Assembly (NCBI GenBank): GCA_023392535.1
Contig: JAEVYY010000004.1
Location: 1 to 64,000, forward strand
DNA: 64,000 bases
Direction: 5' to 3'
Source of the DNA: Bacillota bacterium
GTDB lineage: Bacteria; Bacillota; Clostridia; Lachnospirales; Lachnospiraceae
The notes under the pieces are model-generated. The model was not told where the DNA came from. It ran no database searches and saw only the letters and a list, made by a program, of their open reading frames with translations. A program made the translations under genes and the position numbers. Below, piece after piece: positions 1 through 8,977 of the stretch; the first letter of the stretch is position 1; every line of letters begins with the position of its first letter.

Positions 1-24
1 TGAGGTGACCCCTTAAAGTTAGAC
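1..24. repeat. IS left terminal inverted repeat
   Basis: The sequence TGAGGTGACCCC followed by TTAAAGTTAGAC pairs with the right end at 1520-1543. Matches are TGA, GACCCC and AAAGTTAGAC; five internal positions differ. It lies at the orfB (3') end of the element. Confidence 0.8.
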
Positions 25-29
25 TTTAT

Positions 30-60
30 GGCGAGGTGGATTTTTCCACTTCGCCTTTTT
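30..60 (+). terminator. Inward-facing terminator at the IS edge
   Basis: A 10-bp stem (30-39 with 46-55, one G-U pair) with a six-base loop is followed by five T at 56-60 on the plus strand. It would stop transcripts entering the element from the left, antisense to the transposase. This is a common protective feature of insertion sequences. Confidence 0.65.
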
Positions 61-62
61 CG

Positions 63-863
63 TTATGCTGCCAAAAGGCTGAGTCTGTATTCTACAGGGC
101 TCATCCAGCCTAGTTTCTCTTTTATTCTTTGCTCATTGTAATACTTTATGTATTTCTCTATCGATTCTTTCAGTTCATTATAACTATAATAAACTACCCC
201 ATAATACATTTCTTGTTTCATTATTCCAAAGAAGTTTTCCATAACTGAATTATCATGACAATTCCCTTTTCGAGACATACTCTGAAGGATTCGATTTTCC
301 TGTAAAGTGTGTACATATGCCTTCATCTGATAGCCCCAACCTTGATCTGAATGAAAGGTTCTACGGTATGGGCAATCAGATGTAATTTCTATTGCACTGT
401 TCAGGGCATCCATTATATTTGTGGCAGACGGTATTGGAGATATACCGTAGCTAAGAATCTCTCTGTTATACAAATCCATAAATGGATCTAGGTATAACTT
501 TTTGATAATCATTCTTCCTTGAGCATTAACATCATAATACTTAAACTCCGTAGTGTCAGTAGTAATCTTTTGATGTGGTATCTTTGTATCAAAACGTCTA
601 CGCAATCTATTTGGAGCTGTTTTACCAACTTTCCCTTTGTAAGAACTATATTTGCGACTTTTTCGGGTAAAAGAAGTAACTTGTATGGATAGTTTCTGCA
701 TTATTCGTTGAATCCGTTTCTTATTTACGAAATATCCCTGTTTTCTTAGTTCACCCATCATACGTCTGTAACCAAAGTCTTTGTGTATAAGACGAATCTC
801 TAGAATTTTATCTTCCAGTTCTTTGTCAGGATTTTCTCGTTCAAATCTTTTTTGCCAGTACAT
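63..863 (-). CDS. IS3-family transposase OrfB (DDE integrase fold)
   Basis: This is the catalytic half of the transposase. The 266-residue frame from the first ATG has an HTH_21-like start (LEDKILEIRLIHKDFGYRRM), then the rve integrase core. TTDTTEF carries the first catalytic Asp, HSDQGWGY the second, and GNCHDNSVMENFFGIMKQE the final Glu, so the DDE triad is intact. The same frame stays open upstream past the ATG through codons reading I-L-A-V-V-G-F-P-K-A-T-Y, a segment normally present in this family. The native product is therefore probably an OrfAB fusion made by -1 frameshifting from orfA. No internal stop is present, so the element may be active. Confidence 0.9.
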   Translation of the reverse strand: MYWQKRFERENPDKELEDKILEIRLIHKDFGYRRMMGELRKQGYFVNKKRIQRIMQKLSIQVTSFTRKSRKYSSYKGKVGKTAPNRLRRRFDTKIPHQKITTDTTEFKYYDVNAQGRMIIKKLYLDPFMDLYNREILSYGISPIPSATNIMDALNSAIEITSDCPYRRTFHSDQGWGYQMKAYVHTLQENRILQSMSRKGNCHDNSVMENFFGIMKQEMYYGVVYYSYNELKESIEKYIKYYNEQRIKEKLGWMSPVEYRLSLLAA

Positions 864-904
864 GTAGGTTGCCTTTGGAAAGCCAACAACTGCGAGGATA
901 TCTT

Positions 905-1486
905 TTAATTTGAATTCTCCTCGGAGGCTGTGGATGATCCTCGCTGTTTTTTCAGAAGAGTTTCCTCTTCTAAACGCAGCCTCCTCAGTTCTTTTAAATA
1001 GGCATTTTCAATCTTAAGTTTTAAAAGTTCATCTTCAAGTTGCTTCACATGCTCAGCACTTGTATCTACAGGAGTACTATTTGAAAATGAATGTACTTGA
1101 TTATCCTTATTATCTGATTTCAAAGACTTCCTACGACCTTTCTTCTTAGGTCTCAAAGCATCAGATCCAGCGATTCTAAAATCATTTACCCATTTGACTA
1201 TCTGTGTAGGATTATTGATTTTTTCTTGTAGAGCTAATTCCTGATACGAAACCTCATTAGTTAAATATAACTCTACCACATGAAGTTTATATTCGAAAGA
1301 ATATTTTATTTGTTTTCTAGAACGCATTAATCCTTCATCACCAAAAGCTTGATAATTATTAATCCATTTTTGGACATTGCTTAGCGCAGGGACATTATAT
1401 TTATCCGCTAGATATCTAGTTCCTCCTTTGCCAGCCAGGTAATCTTCAACTATTTTTTTCTTGAAATCAAAGCTATATTTTGCCAT
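905..1486 (-). CDS. IS3-family transposase OrfA (helix-turn-helix)
   Basis: This is a 193-residue DNA-binding half of the IS transposase. Two helix-turn-helix segments (about residues 5-55 and 60-115, each starting with YSF.(F/Y)K) resemble the duplicated insE/IS150 OrfA arrangement. A leucine-rich coiled coil follows at about 145-175 (EHVKQLEDELLKLKIENAYL), as expected for OrfA multimerisation. The start codon lies just inside the right terminal repeat. The frame ends 41 bases before the OrfB ATG, but the OrfB frame overlaps it. Confidence 0.88.
   Translation of the reverse strand: MAKYSFDFKKKIVEDYLAGKGGTRYLADKYNVPALSNVQKWINNYQAFGDEGLMRSRKQIKYSFEYKLHVVELYLTNEVSYQELALQEKINNPTQIVKWVNDFRIAGSDALRPKKKGRRKSLKSDNKDNQVHSFSNSTPVDTSAEHVKQLEDELLKLKIENAYLKELRRLRLEEETLLKKQRGSSTASEENSN
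947..952 (-). other. Probable -1 programmed frameshift site between orfA and orfB
   Basis: A run of six A on the minus strand lies near the 3' end of orfA, where the orfA and orfB frames overlap. A -1 slip moves from the orfA codons CTG-AAA-AAA-CAG into the orfB frame GAA-AAA-ACA-GCG, which is open to the end of orfB. This matches the known IS3 strategy; slippage itself is inferred. Confidence 0.6.
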
Positions 1487-1519
1487 GAAAAAACCGACCT
1501 CCCAATCATTAGATTTTTG

Positions 1520-1543
1520 GTCTAACTTTTGGGGGTCGGTTCA
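1520..1543. repeat. IS right terminal inverted repeat
   Basis: This is the partner of the repeat at 1-24. Read inward it begins TGAACCGACCCC. It lies directly upstream of orfA, so the element's promoter should overlap or follow it. Confidence 0.8.
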
Positions 1544-1575
1544 CAGGAACTACGATGCAGCACCTTTTAAATTCC

Positions 1576-2991
1576 TTATTTTAAGCTTTCCATGGTAGTA
1601 TTCAACCAATTGGGTTCTGCCAGGTAGTGAGGTATGACAGAACCCGCCATGGTGGCAATTAATGCAATAATAAGATATAAGATAATAGCCCATAACAAAA
1701 CCGTTCCAAAGATGCGGCCAAATGATAAAGAATCCGTTACCGTTATATACAATTTAGAAATTCCGATACAAACAAAGTACATGAGCGGTATCAACAAAGG
1801 AAGCACATAACGGCCCTGTGGCTGATAATCCCAGGAATAAGAATACCAGACACAAAGAAAGAAAATAATAAACATATCAAATGCCATTAGAATGTTGAAA
1901 TAAGTTCTGGAGGATTTGGAAATTGTTTTTAAATAGGTTCCCTCTTTTGAAATGGATGGAAGGAAAACACATAGTAAAGAACCAGCTAAAATTAATTTAT
2001 ATCCCGTATAAATAAAAGGATAGGTATAGATATTCATGGTTCCGAAGGTGGCGATAAAACTTTCATATAATGTAGGCAGAAACAAAGTTCCACGGAACAG
2101 ATAAGCCAAAGAATGACCAGTGTTTCGTATCGTTTCTTTTGTCAGTGGATTTAATTGAGGGATACAGGTTTCAATGGCACATTGTGTTCTTGCCTTCATG
2201 CCCATGATATCACCATTGTATAAGTAAGCATTTCTAATGAACCACCATGATATACCAAGCAGTACAATGACAGAAATAAAGATACCTTTTTGTAATAGAA
2301 TTTTCAAATCTATTTTGAATACCCCATTTTGCTTTCGGATAAAACTAAAAATGAACAATAAGATACTACATAAAATAATACTATAGGCATTGTAATAAGA
2401 TAATGCACATAGAATGATTCCGATACTGAGCGTTATACTAGTATTTATCGACCAATGATCCTTTAGCCCTTTGACACAAGCATAAATAATAATTGCAGTT
2501 GATAGTGCCGCCATGGAATCTGTGTTTACATAAGAATGCAAAAAAAGATTTTGAGGAAGAAGTACGATTAGGAGCGTAAATATCCACTGGATAAGATGCT
2601 CTTCAAATACTTCTTTCGATAATTTGCGTACATAAGCGGCCATAATGACACCGATAATAACGTTCGTGAATCTGGCAACGTAGGTAAGTATATAATAGTT
2701 TTGCGTAAATAAGAAAAAGAAGCGCATCAAATAACCCATTATAATATAGGATAAAATTGGTTGAAAGGCATAAGAGGCACCATAACCTCCAATAGAGATC
2801 TCGGGATCTGATCCAATGGGAAGCTTTCCATGTACGCATATGTATTGCGCTACTTTATAACGGTTGATTTCGTCAGGCGGTTCACCAAATGGCTGTAAGA
2901 TTGCAAATACAGCAATCACACCGAAAACAAAAAGATATAAAATGCATTCTAAGAATACTTCGGTCTTTCTTGAATACGGAAACGATTTCAT
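1576..2991 (-). CDS. Polytopic membrane protein, DUF2142/GT-C glycosyltransferase-like
   Basis: This 471-residue protein has about ten to twelve predicted membrane helices. Between the first two helices is the acidic motif GEPPDEINRY and near the C-terminus is QPQGRYVLPL. Both are typical of the GT-C superfamily members grouped as DUF2142, where the Asp-Glu pair lies in the first extracytoplasmic loop. A role in transferring a sugar from a polyprenyl-phosphate donor to an envelope glycan is inferred from the fold only. The start at 2991 is chosen because an AGGAG sits seven bases before it; the earlier ATG at 3030 has no ribosome binding site. It stands alone, with the IS inserted just downstream and a divergent GGDEF-EAL gene upstream. 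Confidence 0.7.
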   Translation of the reverse strand: MKSFPYSRKTEVFLECILYLFVFGVIAVFAILQPFGEPPDEINRYKVAQYICVHGKLPIGSDPEISIGGYGASYAFQPILSYIIMGYLMRFFFLFTQNYYILTYVARFTNVIIGVIMAAYVRKLSKEVFEEHLIQWIFTLLIVLLPQNLFLHSYVNTDSMAALSTAIIIYACVKGLKDHWSINTSITLSIGIILCALSYYNAYSIILCSILLFIFSFIRKQNGVFKIDLKILLQKGIFISVIVLLGISWWFIRNAYLYNGDIMGMKARTQCAIETCIPQLNPLTKETIRNTGHSLAYLFRGTLFLPTLYESFIATFGTMNIYTYPFIYTGYKLILAGSLLCVFLPSISKEGTYLKTISKSSRTYFNILMAFDMFIIFFLCVWYSYSWDYQPQGRYVLPLLIPLMYFVCIGISKLYITVTDSLSFGRIFGTVLLWAIILYLIIALIATMAGSVIPHYLAEPNWLNTTMESLK

Positions 2992-3163
2992 GTAGAAACT
3001 CCTATCTTCATGTACGACAACTAGCGACATCTACAAGCATTAATACGGTAATTTTTTTTATTTTAACATAATCATCCACTAAAAGCCAGTTTTGAATCTG
3101 ATTCTCCTATGTTCGGTAATAAATTGACGAGATAAAATCCCAACTGACTAAGGAATTAATATA

Positions 3164-3192
3164 TTGCATAATGGTAGTATTTCATGTAAAAT
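3164..3192 (+). promoter_or_regulatory. Putative promoter for the GGDEF-EAL/DHH pair
   Basis: TTGCAT (3164-3169), a 17-bp spacer and TAAAAT (3187-3192) form a sigma-A-like promoter about 73 bases before the GTG start at 3265. It is in the 230-bp divergent gap with the membrane-protein gene. Confidence 0.45.
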
Positions 3193-3264
3193 TATAGTGT
3201 ATTTGATAAGTTTTGAGGGATGTAATTACGAATAAATATTGCGAAAATTTGTGGAGGCTTATTA

Positions 3265-5934
3265 GTGCAGACAATAATGCAAGATTCTTTTGGTAATAGT
3301 AAGACAATCTGTGCACAGGTCATTGATAAAAAAAACATCCAGAGACTACAAGAGTATTTTAGTGAAGTTTCCAATATGTTTGTTATTTGTACGGATGAAT
3401 CTGGCCAATGGATCACGGATATGTCCGGTGATCCAGAAAGTGTTAAGAAAATAAAAGCACTTGTATCAATGGAACGATTGCATTCCATCTATTTGAGAAT
3501 AGCAAACAGTTCTTTAGAAGAACAAGTTGTTGAAGATACCATATATCCCAATTTGAAATTAGCTGCGATAGCAATAAAAATTGAACATAAGCCGATTGTT
3601 AATTGGCTTATTTGTGCGCTGTTAGATGACTGTGACAATGGTGGTTATGATCACGAGCCAATTCGTGATATTAAGATCACAACTACAAGTAAAAAATTCT
3701 ATAAGTCATTAGACTTATTGAGAACATATACATTTCAGATGCTGGATGCAAAATTCCGCTTGGCGAGCGCAGATGCTGAAAACAGGAGAAGTAAATTGTC
3801 TCAAAAGGAGATGGCGAATTCTCTGAAGCGAACAGAAGCGATCACGACTATTGTACAATTGCTTGAAAGCGATGAACCAATCGAAGCGATTATGCAGGAA
3901 ATTTTAAAGACAGCAGGCAGTTTTCTTGGAATTAGTAGTGCACAGATATTTCGTTTGAACAAAGATGAGAAAACAATGGATGTAATGGCGGAATGGTGCA
4001 ATCATGGAATTGTTTCGATCTTTGATCAAGTAAGAAATATTGAACGTTTAGAATTATTAAAATATCAAAAAGCAATAACCATTTCCACTGGGACCAAAGT
4101 TACTCCTTTAGAAAAAGAAGCTTTGGAAAAGGCACATATTAAAGCACTTATGCTCATACCTATCTATATTAACAATAACCTTAGCATGTATGCATGTTTT
4201 AATGAATGTGCGGTGGAACGTACCTGGACCGTTGAGGAAATCAAGTTTACCAATAATGCTACCAAAATATTGCAGAGCATATTAGTAAGAAGAATACAGA
4301 AAAATTCACTCGCCAGTTCTTACGCATCTTTAGAAGCGATTTTGGATAATGTTGGAAGTGCGATTTATGTGAAGGATATCCATACTAATAAGGTACTTTT
4401 TGTAAATAAGAAGTTTAAAAGTAATTTTGATCAAGAGTATAAAGATGGTACTCTGGATACTCTGTTTGAGTATGGCCAGCCGATCGGTAACAGAGGCGGT
4501 ACCTTTGAAATTAATCACATTGTCAAAAATCGCTGGTATGATCTGCATTATACCTATATTAACTGGGTTGATGGAAGACAGGTAGTATTATGTTCCGTAT
4601 ATGATATTACCGATAAAAAAGTATATCAAAGAAAAATAGAGCAGCAGGCTTATACTGACTTTTTGACAGGATTATATAATCGAATGTGCTGCGAGCGCGA
4701 TTTGGCATGGCATATTGACAATGTAAAAGCAAACAATATGAAAGGAGCATTGTTGTACTTAGATCTGGATGATTTCAAACATATCAATGATGGTTTGGGA
4801 CATCAGTATGGCGATGCGTTGCTAAAATCTATTTCACATAGCCTACAGCAGATAGAGGGAATTCGGACGACCTGCTATCGCATGGGTGGGGATGAATTTG
4901 TTATAATTATACCGCCGAGCAGTTTTCCCAGATTCAATTTGATCCTGGAGGAAATAAAGGATATCTTTAATAAGCCTTGGTTCTTGAAAGATGCCGATTA
5001 TTATTGTACGATGAGTATGGGAATTGTTAATTTTCCAGAAGATGGGGATAGTGTTCATAATCTGATAAAAAAGGCAGATATTGCCATGTATGAGGCAAAA
5101 AAGCGAGGCAAGAACAGAGTAGCATTCTATTCTGATAATATCAGTTCTGCATCTAATAAAAGGCTGGATATGGAAAAGAATATGCGGGATGCAACGGTGG
5201 ATGGGTATAAAGAATTTGAAGTATATTATCAACCAATTATAGATATACAAAAGGAAGGTCTTCCGTGCACCGGCGCAGAAGCATTGATTCGATGGAACAG
5301 TGCAGAACTTGGTTTTATTCCTCCTTCCGATTTTATACCTTTGGCAGAATATTTAGGACTCATAAATCCAATCGGGAATTACGTATTGAAACAAGCTTGT
5401 TTGGCTTGTAAGGAATGGAATGATAATGGATATCCGAATTATAAAGTCAATGTAAATCTATCCGTAGTACAATTGTTACAACCGGATATTGTTGAGATCG
5501 TACAAAATACGATTCAGGAAACGGGTATTTTACCAAAGAACCTTACCTTAGAAGTAACAGAAAGTCTTGCGATTAATGATATGGTGAGGATGAAGGAAAT
5601 TCTAGGGAATATTAAAAAATTGGGTGTCAGAATTGCGCTGGATGATTTTGGAACGGGATATTCTTCTTTGAATCATATTCGAGAGATTCCGTTGGATGTT
5701 ATTAAGGTGGACCAAAGTTTTGTAATAGGAATTGCTGAGGATACCTATTCACAATCGTTTATTAAAATGATATCAGAGTTAGCAGGTAGTATTGGTGTCA
5801 GTATCTGTGTGGAAGGAATTGAAACAAAAGATCAATACAAAGTATTAGAAGGTATGCAGGTTCGGCTCATACAGGGATATTATTTCGACAGACCCATGAA
5901 ACGTGAAGATTTTGAAAAAAAATATGTGACATAA
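3265..5934 (+). CDS. Cyclic di-GMP signalling protein with sensory, GAF, GGDEF and EAL domains
   Basis: This 889-residue protein makes and/or degrades cyclic di-GMP. The N-terminal 150 residues (VSNMFVICTDESGQW...) look like a PocR-type small-ligand sensor. A coiled coil follows, then a GAF-like region (about 195-345), a PAS-like segment (about 350-455), GGDEF (about 460-625, motif MGGDEF at 541-545) and EAL (about 640-885). The GGDEF signature is intact, but the RxxD product-inhibition site is not seen before it (RTTC instead). EAL catalytic motifs are all present: EALIRW (672), NVNLSV, LEVTES, DDFGTGYSSL, KVDQSF, EGIET and QGYYFD. There is no membrane segment. The start is GTG with GGAGG seven bases upstream. 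The DHH gene follows after 22 bases. Confidence 0.9.
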   Translation: MQTIMQDSFGNSKTICAQVIDKKNIQRLQEYFSEVSNMFVICTDESGQWITDMSGDPESVKKIKALVSMERLHSIYLRIANSSLEEQVVEDTIYPNLKLAAIAIKIEHKPIVNWLICALLDDCDNGGYDHEPIRDIKITTTSKKFYKSLDLLRTYTFQMLDAKFRLASADAENRRSKLSQKEMANSLKRTEAITTIVQLLESDEPIEAIMQEILKTAGSFLGISSAQIFRLNKDEKTMDVMAEWCNHGIVSIFDQVRNIERLELLKYQKAITISTGTKVTPLEKEALEKAHIKALMLIPIYINNNLSMYACFNECAVERTWTVEEIKFTNNATKILQSILVRRIQKNSLASSYASLEAILDNVGSAIYVKDIHTNKVLFVNKKFKSNFDQEYKDGTLDTLFEYGQPIGNRGGTFEINHIVKNRWYDLHYTYINWVDGRQVVLCSVYDITDKKVYQRKIEQQAYTDFLTGLYNRMCCERDLAWHIDNVKANNMKGALLYLDLDDFKHINDGLGHQYGDALLKSISHSLQQIEGIRTTCYRMGGDEFVIIIPPSSFPRFNLILEEIKDIFNKPWFLKDADYYCTMSMGIVNFPEDGDSVHNLIKKADIAMYEAKKRGKNRVAFYSDNISSASNKRLDMEKNMRDATVDGYKEFEVYYQPIIDIQKEGLPCTGAEALIRWNSAELGFIPPSDFIPLAEYLGLINPIGNYVLKQACLACKEWNDNGYPNYKVNVNLSVVQLLQPDIVEIVQNTIQETGILPKNLTLEVTESLAINDMVRMKEILGNIKKLGVRIALDDFGTGYSSLNHIREIPLDVIKVDQSFVIGIAEDTYSQSFIKMISELAGSIGVSICVEGIETKDQYKVLEGMQVRLIQGYYFDRPMKREDFEKKYVT

Positions 5935-5956
5935 TAATGGAATAGGAATCGTCGCT

Positions 5957-7456
5957 ATGCTATTGAAAAAGTTAGAGAGCTATCACAAAATAACCATACA
6001 ATGTCATGATAATCCGGATGCAGATTCTATTGCATCCGGGTTTGGACTATATATGTATTTTAAAAGCCGGCAGAAAGATGTCAGTTTAATTTATAGTGGT
6101 CATTTTCAGATTCAAAAACCAAATTTGCGACTTATGATTGAAAATTTACAAATTCCGATAGCCTACAAAGATCCTTCTGCAAAGAGGATAGAAGGGCTTT
6201 TGATTACGGTAGACTGCCAATATGGTGCCGGAAATGTGACTAAGTTTTATGCAGAAGATGTTGCGGTCTTTGATCATCATCAAAGGGAAATAACAAATAT
6301 AGCTAATGCAATCATAAATCCAAATTTAGGTAGCTGCTCCACTTTAATATGGTCAATATTAAAGCAACATGAATTTGAGGTGAACGAGCATATAGAGTTA
6401 GCAACAGCACTCTATTATGGCTTGTATTCAGATACGAATCAACTTTCAGAGATATACAACCCTCTGGATAGGGATATGCAGGAAGAATTAATAATTAATA
6501 AATCACTCATCACTTTATTTCGGAATTCAAATCTGACCTTAGCGGAATTGGGCATAGCTGGCGTTGCACTGCTCAGATGCATCTACAATGACAAATATAT
6601 GTATGCGATAGTAAAAGCACAGCCATGTGATCCTAATATATTAGGCTTGATTAGTGATTTTTTGATACAGGTGGATGAAATACACGTATGCGTTGTGTAT
6701 AATACATTACCTGACGGATATAAATTATCTGTTCGGAGCTGTGTCAAAGAAGTGAAGGCAAGCGAGTTGGCGGAGTATTTAACGAAAGATATTGGTTCGG
6801 GCGGTGGACATTTTGAGAAGGCTGGTGGGGTCATAAGTAATAAATTGTATGAAAATAAATATTCCGCGCTTAACAGTGAAGCATATTTCAATGAAAGAAT
6901 GAATGATTATTTTGAATGTTACGAGATTATTAATGCAATAGATGATGAATTTAATTTTGATGAATGTATCAGATACCGAAAAAGAAACATTGCATTCGGT
7001 TATGTGGAAGCGAATAAAATATTAAATGGTGGAACATTGGTCACCATTCGGACACAGAAAGAAGATTTTGATGTTGTTGTACGAAGAGATGATTATTTCT
7101 TAATTGGATTAGGTGGAGAAGTTTCTCTTATAAAAAAAGTGAACTTTGATCTGCTATATATGCAGACAGAAAACGTGTTTCAAGCGAAAACAGATTATCA
7201 GCCGACCATTAAAGATAGAATTACAGGAGAATCGATAGAACTCATGCGATTTGCAAAGATCTGTGTTCCAATTAGGGAATCTTATATCATTGCCAGACCA
7301 TTAAAAAAAGCAGTTAAAATATTCACGAAACGAAATGGTCAGACATATGTGTCGGGCCGTTTGGGAGACTATCTGGCAGTAAATGAGGAGGATATGAGTA
7401 ACATATATGTCATAAAACAAAGTGATTTCGATAAACTCTACGAATTTGTTGGCTAG
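5957..7456 (+). CDS. DHH/DHHA1-family phosphoesterase with C-terminal extension
   Basis: This 499-residue protein belongs to the DHH superfamily, which includes NrnA-type nano-RNA/pAp phosphatases and cyclic-dinucleotide hydrolases. Visible metal-binding motifs are HDNPDADSIASG (17-28), TVDCQ (84-88) and the DHH triplet (106-108). The DHHA1 substrate-binding loop is GSGGGHFEKAGG at 280-291. About 170 further residues at the C-terminus match nothing I recognise. It sits 22 bases after the GGDEF-EAL gene and is probably co-transcribed. Because EAL domains release linear pGpG and NrnA-type enzymes can cleave pGpG, a role in finishing cyclic di-GMP breakdown is a reasonable inference. It ends one base from the convergent gene at 7458. 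Confidence 0.82.
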   Translation: MLLKKLESYHKITIQCHDNPDADSIASGFGLYMYFKSRQKDVSLIYSGHFQIQKPNLRLMIENLQIPIAYKDPSAKRIEGLLITVDCQYGAGNVTKFYAEDVAVFDHHQREITNIANAIINPNLGSCSTLIWSILKQHEFEVNEHIELATALYYGLYSDTNQLSEIYNPLDRDMQEELIINKSLITLFRNSNLTLAELGIAGVALLRCIYNDKYMYAIVKAQPCDPNILGLISDFLIQVDEIHVCVVYNTLPDGYKLSVRSCVKEVKASELAEYLTKDIGSGGGHFEKAGGVISNKLYENKYSALNSEAYFNERMNDYFECYEIINAIDDEFNFDECIRYRKRNIAFGYVEANKILNGGTLVTIRTQKEDFDVVVRRDDYFLIGLGGEVSLIKKVNFDLLYMQTENVFQAKTDYQPTIKDRITGESIELMRFAKICVPIRESYIIARPLKKAVKIFTKRNGQTYVSGRLGDYLAVNEEDMSNIYVIKQSDFDKLYEFVG

Positions 7457-7457
7457 G

Positions 7458-8111
7458 TCATAACAAAGATTTGAAATAAAGGAATACGAGTGATCCATCT
7501 ACAGTATCTAAACGGCTGAATTGAAATGCCATACGTTCCGGATGCCATTGTACGCCAATGATAGGTAAGCTAGTATGGTAGAGAGCCTCTAATACGCCAT
7601 CAAAGGCATATTGTGAAGGTAATAGATGATGACCCAGTACGCCGCAACCCTGATGGTGTGCACTGTTTGTAAAAATATGGTTTCCATATAAATGGTGAAT
7701 AAAGGTATGTTCCACGGAATGAGTAACATGAATCCTATCGGTATCGTGATAAGCATGTGTTTTTGCAGTCTTTAAATCTTGTATGATGTTACCGCCGAAA
7801 TATATATTAATAAGCTGTATCCCTTTACAGATACCAAGAATTCCTTTTTTGGCAGTCACAAAGGCATCTAAAATACGAAATTGTTTTTCGTCCAGGGAAG
7901 AATCAATATTTTTAGAGCCTAGATTGGGTTGATGAAAATAAATAGGATCAATATCTCCGCCTCCTGGAAGTAGGAGGCCGTCAAAGCTATTGATATCATT
8001 AATCGAAAGTGCAATTTCATATTCCATGCCGGTAGAAAGGAGAGCAGCCTGGTAATTATGGGTCAAATCCGGATGACCTGCAATCAAGATTCGTTTTTTC
8101 ATTTCTGACAT
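7458..8111 (-). CDS. Class I glutamine amidotransferase-like gamma-glutamyl hydrolase
   Basis: This 217-residue peptidase C26-type protein resembles PuuD, which hydrolyses gamma-glutamyl conjugates. The nucleophile elbow is GICKG (Cys), preceded by the oxyanion motif LLPGGGDIDP. The catalytic His-Glu pair is in GVQWHPE near the C-terminus. Start choice is uncertain. An upstream TTG at 8135 has no binding site, the ATG at 8111 has a weak AAGG 11 bases upstream, and an ATG at 8102 is also possible. It is monocistronic, downstream of the DUF975 gene and separated from it by a strong hairpin. The natural substrate cannot be read from the sequence. Confidence 0.82.
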   Translation of the reverse strand: MSEMKKRILIAGHPDLTHNYQAALLSTGMEYEIALSINDINSFDGLLLPGGGDIDPIYFHQPNLGSKNIDSSLDEKQFRILDAFVTAKKGILGICKGIQLINIYFGGNIIQDLKTAKTHAYHDTDRIHVTHSVEHTFIHHLYGNHIFTNSAHHQGCGVLGHHLLPSQYAFDGVLEALYHTSLPIIGVQWHPERMAFQFSRLDTVDGSLVFLYFKSLL

Positions 8112-8181
8112 TATTCGAAAGGCCTTTTTATACAAAGATTACTATATTATATTTAAAAATAGAAAATAAATACCAGAAACA

Positions 8182-8220
8182 AAAATAGCAGCAAATGGAT
8201 GTTCCATTTGCTGCTATTTT
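8182..8220 (-). terminator. Perfect 18-bp hairpin, bidirectional terminator
   Basis: The arms 8182-8199 and 8203-8220 are perfectly complementary around a three-base loop. The outer base pairs are A/T, so both strands end in a T run. It follows the DUF975 gene on the minus strand and isolates it from the amidotransferase gene. Confidence 0.85.
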
Positions 8221-8233
8221 ACCACATTCTTCG

Positions 8234-8977
8234 TTACATAGTTGTATCTGAAGGGTTTCCAAATGAATTAGGGACTTCCTGATAATTTTGCTGCGTAGTT
8301 ATGTATTTCAGATTGTCATAATATACGGCGATCGTTAATTCTAAATATGGCGTTACATAGAGGAAAGCAAGACCACAAGTAATGCCACCCAATAAATACC
8401 AAAGTATGAAGGATATCTGAAGTACGAATAATTCCCATTTATGACCAATCATCATTTCTTTACTTTCGGATATACATTGTAAAACACCTTTATTTGGATC
8501 ATCAATAAAAATGTAAACAGCCATTGAATAACGATAGGCAGCTATGATTCCGGGGATGATAAATAAAAAGGACCATAACATCGTAAAGAGACCTATCATA
8601 AAATAGAGGCAGAAAACTTTAAGAAAAGATTTCATATAAGAAAACAAAGTTTCTAATCCTGCGTCTTCATGGCGGATTGTTTTCAAAGAATAAGAAGAAA
8701 ATCCGGCAGTCAGAGCATAGGTTATGAAGGAAGAAACAATACTCATCGCAAATGTAAGAAGAGCCAAACTGAAAGTTGCTCCTAGTGCAAATATGGTAGA
8801 ATCGGCCATGCTGGAACCAACGCCTAGAATGGTTGCAAAAATATTATTGACTATGCTGATGATTCCTGAAATTGCCATAGTTATAACTAAATATACTAAT
8901 GCAACTAACACAGGATGTGTCGTCGCTGTGGACATAGAGTCTTTTGCCCGCTGTTTTAATTCTGCTCTTGTTAACAT
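8234..8977 (-). CDS. DUF975 family membrane protein
   Basis: This 247-residue integral membrane protein has the N-terminal signature (RAELKQRAKDSM) and the FIIPGIIAAYRYSM core typical of DUF975 proteins, which are frequent in Firmicutes. About six hydrophobic helices are visible (near 24-50, 65-95, 115-145, 185-215). The function of the family is unknown. An AAGGAG lies eight bases before the ATG. It is a single gene ending at the hairpin 8182-8220. Upstream is a 300-bp A/T-rich divergent gap shared with glnS. Confidence 0.85.
   Translation of the reverse strand: MLTRAELKQRAKDSMSTATTHPVLVALVYLVITMAISGIISIVNNIFATILGVGSSMADSTIFALGATFSLALLTFAMSIVSSFITYALTAGFSSYSLKTIRHEDAGLETLFSYMKSFLKVFCLYFMIGLFTMLWSFLFIIPGIIAAYRYSMAVYIFIDDPNKGVLQCISESKEMMIGHKWELFVLQISFILWYLLGGITCGLAFLYVTPYLELTIAVYYDNLKYITTQQNYQEVPNSFGNPSDTTM

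Larger units (their letters stand above)
1..1543 (-). mobile_element. IS3-family (IS150-like) insertion sequence, apparently complete
   Basis: The element is bounded by 24-bp imperfect terminal inverted repeats at 1-24 and 1520-1543 (19 of 24 positions match; the outermost bases are TG...CA as in IS3 elements). It holds two reading frames on the minus strand, an upstream HTH OrfA and a downstream integrase-fold OrfB in the -1 frame. That organisation is characteristic of the IS3 family. The left repeat begins at base 1 of the window, so the left target duplication cannot be seen and a few terminal bases could lie outside. The element lies downstream of, and in the same orientation as, the GT-C-like membrane gene. 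Confidence 0.88.

Noticed and set aside
4870..4905. RxxD inhibitory site before the GGDEF motif
   Set aside because: The expected position reads RTTC, so product inhibition at an I-site cannot be claimed.
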